Shown: one piece after another, positions 58,865 to 64,000 of the stretch
Numbering within the stretch: position 1 is the stretch's first letter
Layout of the letters: each line of letters opens with the position of its first letter
The notes under the pieces: model-generated
Databases searched by the model: none
The model's input: only the letters and a program-made list of their open reading frames with translations
Told to the model about the DNA's origin: nothing
NCBI RefSeq assembly: GCF_027580225.2
Contig: NC_073361.2
Coordinates: forward strand, 20,407,001-20,471,000
Direction of reading: 5' to 3'
Length of the DNA stretch: 64,000 nt
Origin: Misgurnus anguillicaudatus
Lineage: Eukaryota > Chordata > Actinopteri > Cypriniformes > Cobitidae
Position numbers and translations under genes: made by a program

Positions 58865-59466
58865 GTTAAAGGGACACTGCGATTTTTTGAAAATAGACAA
58901 ATTTTCCAGCTTTACTATAGTTAAACATTTGATTTTTACCATTTTGGAATCCATTCAGCTGATCTCTGCGTCTGGCGGTACCACTTTTAGCATAGCAATT
59001 CATTGAATCTGATTAGACCATAACATTGTGCTTAAAAAAAAGAGTTTTGATATTTTTCCTATTTAAAACTCAACTCTTCTGTAGTTACATCTATACCAAG
59101 GCCGAAGTAAAATTAAAAGTTGACATTTTTTTAGGCAGATATGGCTGGGACTATACTCTCATTCTGGCGTAATAACCAAGGACTTTGCTGCTGGAAGCAG
59201 GCGTAGTGATATTACACAGCACCTGAAAATAGTCCCCTTGGTTACTTTCAATAGCTGGGGACTCTTTTCAGGCACTGCGTAATCATTTAATCGCAATGCT
59301 AATGGTCTAATCAGATTCAATGGATTGTGCTAAGCTATGCTAAAAGTGGTAGCGCCAGACCTGAAGATCAGCTAAATGGATTCTAAAATGGTAAAAATCA
59401 AATGTTTAACTTCAGGGGTGCTGGAAAATAAGCATATTTTTACAAAAAGTTGAGTGTCCCTTAAAG
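58865..59466. mobile_element. Full TIR element, AAAGGGACACT family
   Basis: The left end GTTAAAGGGACACTGCGATT and right end AGTTGAGTGTCCCTTAA are inverted 600 bp apart. The body is nearly palindromic, with ATTCATTGAATCTGATTAGA repeated in inverse near 59310. It is the most complete of the three copies in this window. Confidence 0.75.
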
Positions 59467-60699
59467 TGCAAATCTTTGTATTGCATGTCCATAACACTGT
59501 TTCTTCCTTATAAACGTGAATACAAAATCTAAAATAAATTTTAAAGGTTCTTTGAAGAGCCATCCCATCTCCATTTGTTGGGTATGATTGCTTGTGGCTT
59601 GTGCATTTTAATTCACAGAATTCCTAAAAGGATGTTGTCTCCCAAAAATGTGTCTCCTAATTGTAACATCCATAATGCACATTTCCCTCATCTAAAATAG
59701 AAAACTTGTAAACTGATGTTTGAACTCTATTATCAGGAGTTTAGGAAAATATAAACAGATGGTTTAATATAATAAATGCATTTTCTGAGAATTTATATTT
59801 CAAGATATGACTGCAAATACATCCATATTGCTGAAATTGCTCAAAACGTTTTCATTTTTTGTACATTGTTGTTGTGTAAATATACCTTTAGTATGATTCT
59901 GTAGAGTTGGATTGTTAAGAAAACTACAGCTACTATGTGTTTTACTACTACTAATAATAATAATAATAAAATTAAGGTGCTACAAAAATGCTATTCACAG
60001 CGATGCCGTAGAAAAACATTTTTGGTTCCAAAAATATCCTTTCAGTCAATGTTCTTAAAGAAAATATTTTATCAATGTGAACCTTTTTCCCACTACATTG
60101 AAACTTTTGTAAAACTGATTTTTTGTGTAACCATATACCCAAAAATGGTTCTTCTATCTATGGCATAGTGTAGAACCTTTATTTTTAAGAGTGTATAACC
60201 AGAACCATCAATCCTACATTGTACAGCAGACCCAAATCCAACAGACAATATCCAAAGACACAATTTGCTGTTTAAAAAAATAAACAATAGTTTATATCGT
60301 ATTCCTAACAGAGCTTAAACTACAAACATTCTGCTTACAAACTCTGGGCTTTTAGCCACTACCCCGTCTCAAACCGGTGGTCAACTGTTATCATAACTAC
60401 CAACACAACTGCGGTTTCTAGGTCTTAACAACTGCAATATTAAGTTCTTTACACCCAGAAAAGTTGTGCCGTGTGTCTGTGTGCAGTCAACAGAGCAGCT
60501 GTTGGAATGCAAGTCGGATAAAGGGGTCAAAAGTCTCTCCTTTGCTGTCAAGCCACCTGTCCCAGGCATCAAAAGTCGCACACACACCCAAGCACACATG
60601 GCCTATCTAGCTCCTGTCATCACCATTGAGACAAACACTTTCTAGATCAATTTTTGTCAATTATTCATATTGCACCACATGTAGTAGTGTTAAAAAGAT

Positions 60700-60815
60700 T
60701 GTTCCTATAGCTCAATTAGTATTAGTATAGCATTAAAGGGTTGTGGGTTCGATTTTAAAACGTATACCTTGAAGTCGCTTTGGATACAAGTGTGCCAAAT
60801 GCATAAATACTGTAA
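60700..60815 (+). mobile_element. tRNA-derived SINE (degenerate)
   Basis: CTATAGCTCAATTAGTATTA head, GGGTTGTGGGTTCGATTTTA B-box region, GTCGCTTTGGATACAAG and TGCCAAATGCATAAA tail. Confidence 0.65.
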
Positions 60816-61754
60816 GTGAAAAAACATACGCCTGTTTTAGTACGTGACCCCTTTGGGTCACATTGATCTGAGCATCTGGATGAAGGCTTACAAAGGCATG
60901 TGCGTTTAGACTCGTTTGCAGGAGAAAGAGCGAAAGAGAGAGAGACAAAAAGCATAATGCTGAAGTGACTTCATAATGCCTCTTTGTGACTAAATGGAGC
61001 CTTTTCTTCTAGGGCCACTCTGGTCACCATTGTCCTCCAGTGTGTGAAATTCATTTTGACAACCCTACTAATGGGATAAAACTGCTCTCGGCCGCCCGTG
61101 GGCCTCCCTTGTATCGCTCACATTCCATCTGCTATCTTCTCTGAGGAGGAGGCACCAAGGAGCGAAGGGAGGAGGTGTGGTTTAGCTCCTTCTGACGCCT
61201 CGAGTCGCTGAATATGTAATCGGCCCTCTTCCTTTACCCTATTTACGTCCCTCAACCCCCCCGACCAATCCACGATTCTCCAAACATCACAATGCCCCCC
61301 CTTTAGATAAACACATGCGGTGTCAAGTGTGAGGGGTGCCGGGTTCAACTGCCTGCGCGGGCCCATGGCCCACAATGCCGCAGCACATATCTGCCTTGCG
61401 GGAGGGCCGTTGCTCTGGGCGACAGTAACAGGCAGAACGCATCTTAATAGAGTGGAGAGTCATTGTAAAGCAGTGAGCCGACACAGGGACAATAACCCCA
61501 CGGCTCGCTGTGAAAGGAGAGACGCTTCTCAGAAGGGCCAGAGGAAGAGCTGATGGGGGCAGCTCAATGGACAAGTGAGCGCTGGAGTTTTGGGTTAGTG
61601 AGAAGGGGGGTTCTGTGGACGAGAGTTGTTGTGGGGGTCTTGGGGTCCGAATTAGAGAGTGGATATCAATAGGTGAGTGACCAGCGAGGGGGAAGATGGT
61701 GGATGCTTGACGTTTGCTGGCCATTTGAAGGAAGAAGTCAAAATGGAGATAATA

Positions 61755-61885
61755 CAATTTCTGTATAGGTGGTAAAGCATTGCGTTAACAGCGTAAAAGG
61801 TCACGTGTTCGAACCCAGGCAACACATGGACTGATAGAAATGTATACCATTTGGATTAAATCGTCCGCCAAATGCATAAAAATGC
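61755..61885 (+). mobile_element. tRNA-derived SINE
   Basis: GTGGTAAAGCATTGCGTTAA head, GGTCACGTGTTCGAACCC B box, tail CCGCCAAATGCATAAAAATG. Confidence 0.7.
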
Positions 61886-62054
61886 AATATAACAATCTTA
61901 ATCTGTGTACTCTGCTGATTCGCAGCTCATCAGGTCATCAGTGTTTGGCTTGTGATTTCATACATGAGTACCTAAAAAAATCTTTGAATTTTAAAGAAAT
62001 GATCATTTGAACCATTTTGCCATTTTTGCAAAGTAGATTTAAATGTTTCAAGCA

Positions 62055-62210
62055 AATTTCCTGTAGCTCAATTGGAAAAAGAATGTGTAAGCAACGCAAA
62101 AAATTGTGAGTTTGATTCCCAGGAAACAAAGATACTGATAAAATAAATGTATACCTTGTATGCAACGCAAGTCACTTTGAATAAGAGCGTCAGTGTGTAA
62201 ATTTAAAACG
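62055..62210 (+). mobile_element. tRNA-derived SINE
   Basis: CTGTAGCTCAATTGGAAAAA head, TTGTGAGTTTGATTCCCAGG B box, tail AGTCACTTTGAATAAGAGCG. A direct repeat of AAAGTAAAAATATAAGAGTT (62214 and 62244) follows at once. Confidence 0.7.
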
Positions 62211-62271
62211 CAAAAGTAAAAATATAAGAGTTTACAGTGCAAAGTAAAAATATAAGAGTTTACAGTGCGAT

Positions 62272-63076
62272 ACAGGGCTGTGAGATATTAAAGAAAAATG
62301 TGTTATGCAATAGCATGCCAAATAATGCTATATTTAATATACGATATGATATTTCTTTCTAGAATCAAACTTAATTGTATTAAAATATATTTTTAAAAAT
62401 TATATAACCAACATATGTTGACAAACAAACAAACAAAAATTTTAAAAAATTGAAATAAATCACCGTTATCATGCACCGTTGCACACACATGCATATCCCA
62501 ACTAACATCTGCGTGCCAAATAGGGCTGTGTTGAAAAATAGATTCACCAATTCTGAATCGATTTTCATATTGATTTCTAAAGATCGATCCGTAAATCAGA
62601 GGATCGATTTAATAATAAATAACTTAAACTTGCCGCGTCATTGAATTCACTCATGCGCACGAGGTGGAAGGACATTAAAACAATGAACATGGTGGTCAGT
62701 AACGTTAAGCAAGCGGTTGTTTTGAAAACTCCAGAAACGCAAATAGTATCAATATGTTGCATAACTACAGTCCTGTAATTCAGGTAACAGATAGAAAAAA
62801 GCTTTTTTCAAAAACACTTAAAATGTCGAAGATCGGATCAGTTCGAATCAAATAATGATAATCGATTCAAGATCTTGAGAATCGGAATCGAACTGATTCT
62901 TGAAATTTGCTCGAAACCCAGCCCTAGTGCCAAATACTAAATTATTCACATCGACATAAACGTTGACTTACGTTGCTTTATAAAGTATTAAAATTAAATC
63001 TGACATTTGTTGGCAAACCATTGCGATATGCACATGTGTGATATTCAGTCACTTTCTATATATTGTGCAGCCCTAG
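62272..63076. mobile_element. hAT-like element (AGGGCTGTG ends) with a nested second element
   Basis: Outer ends ACAGGGCTGTGAGATATT and TATTGTGCAGCCCTAG. Inside, 62521-62927 has its own ends TAGGGCTGTGTTGAAAAAT and AACCCAGCCCTA, with repeated CGATTC-type words (GAATCGATTTTC, GATAATCGATTC). Both lack coding sequence. Confidence 0.7.
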
Positions 63077-64000
63077 TTTACAGTCATAACATCTAGCATG
63101 TCTCCCAATTTTTACTTCAAAACATTTAACCATTTACAGTTCTTTAAATGTAACATTATCTGAAGGTTCTTGGGGTTCATGTCAGCAAAAAAAAAATCAG
63201 TATGGCCATGTCTTGAATATTTAATACTAACCCTATAACAAAGTTCACCTGCTGGCTGCTCTAATCTTCACTCCACCTTCAGGCTCTTCCCCATCACAAA
63301 ACTCCTACAACGTTCTCATGGCTCTCAGAAGAGATTAGCAGGTGTACGCAAAGCTGAATCTTTATAAGTTCTGCCTAGACTCCTACAATGGACTTCACAG
63401 ACATCAGTTTTTCCCATGCCGGAAAATTAAACATCAAAAGCGCCACTAACAAGCCAATCCCCCAATCACCCTTCCTTTAACGTATTAATGAGCAACATCC
63501 ACCCCTGCCCAAAAACTGCAATAATGAGACCCACTCAATGAATTAACAAGCAAACAACCGAGCCAAGACCAGAGGCTTTAATCAATTAAACGCACTGATA
63601 TTTGCATAATTCATATATAACAAGGCAGCGGTAACTAGCACACGCTAATTATTGAGTTTGGGGCAGTTTAAGGAGGAGGGTCACATGACCACATACCTCT
63701 ATTTGGCCGTCCGATGGGAACTGTCAGTTAGGATTAGACTAACTCTGTTTGTGCGCTGCTCCCCACCAAGGCAGGTATTATGAGAGGTCCAGTTCACCAA
63801 AAATCCATTACAAAACTGCCTCGGTGATGCTTATTAGGAAAATATTGTAAAGTCAAGCAATCGCTAAATGGTTTCAATGAGCTTAGATCACCGCAAACAT
63901 ATTAATAATACAGAAAAGGGGCCACTGGTTCAGGAAAACAATTGTCTTTCAATTAAAGTATAGCCTATATGCATTTTAAATCGAAAAAACTAATCTAAAA

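Larger units (their letters stand above)
55912..64000 (-). other. boc: boc upstream region or first intron, no coding exon
   Basis: The acceptor at 55911 shows that at least one untranslated boc exon lies further right. I cannot place it. The region holds nested TIR elements (56045-57332, 62272-63076), a TIR element (58865-59466), three SINEs (60700-62210), CT/CA repeats (57892-57935) and a possible conserved block (63230-63960). Confidence 0.6.

Overview
The window looks like teleost DNA, most likely from a cyprinid. It is AT-rich, its genes are split by GT-AG introns, and its introns are full of short terminal-inverted-repeat (TIR) elements and tRNA-derived SINEs of types common in carp and zebrafish relatives. 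Species and family are inferred; no search was run.

Five protein-coding genes account for the clear coding sequence, in the order gramd1c(-), atp6v1a(-), naa50(+), usf3(+), boc(-). The same genes are neighbours on human 3q13, so this is a conserved vertebrate block. I rebuilt the exon chains from splice signals and phase. gramd1c: 15 coding exons from 9880 down to 113, with its C-terminal end beyond the left edge. atp6v1a: 14 coding exons, 21447 to 13728, 617 residues. naa50: 5 coding exons, 23783 to 27096, 169 residues. usf3: 5 coding exons, 29569 to 37714, about 2347 residues, nearly all in one 6.8-kb exon. boc: 18 coding exons, 55895 to 40145, about 1034 residues; its 5' untranslated exons lie somewhere above 55911, perhaps outside the window.

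Layout: 1-11.4 kb gramd1c; 11.4-13.7 kb spacer; 13.7-22.85 kb atp6v1a; a roughly 0.5-kb divergent promoter gap; 23.4-28.35 kb naa50; 28.5-28.8 kb usf3 promoter with a CRE and CCAAT boxes; 28.8-38.25 kb usf3; 39.1-55.9 kb boc, converging on usf3; 55.9-64 kb boc upstream or first-intron DNA without coding exons, rich in mobile elements and with one candidate conserved block. The genes are functionally unrelated (sterol transfer at ER contacts, V-ATPase, N-terminal acetylation, bHLH transcription factor, Hedgehog co-receptor). Their grouping is shared synteny, not an operon-like unit.

The most unusual content is structural: a 27-copy GC/A-tract minisatellite open in all six frames (gramd1c intron); a 1.5-kb palindromic foldback element carrying a promoter-like core and a zinc-ribbon first-exon fragment (atp6v1a intron); Russian-doll nested elements at 6.3-7.8 kb; a U12-type intron in atp6v1a; a one-base splice anomaly in atp6v1a; GC-AG introns in boc; and exon junctions in usf3 and boc where the sequence after the donor repeats the start of the next exon. 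I saw no prokaryotic features, CRISPR arrays, rRNA or intact tRNA genes.
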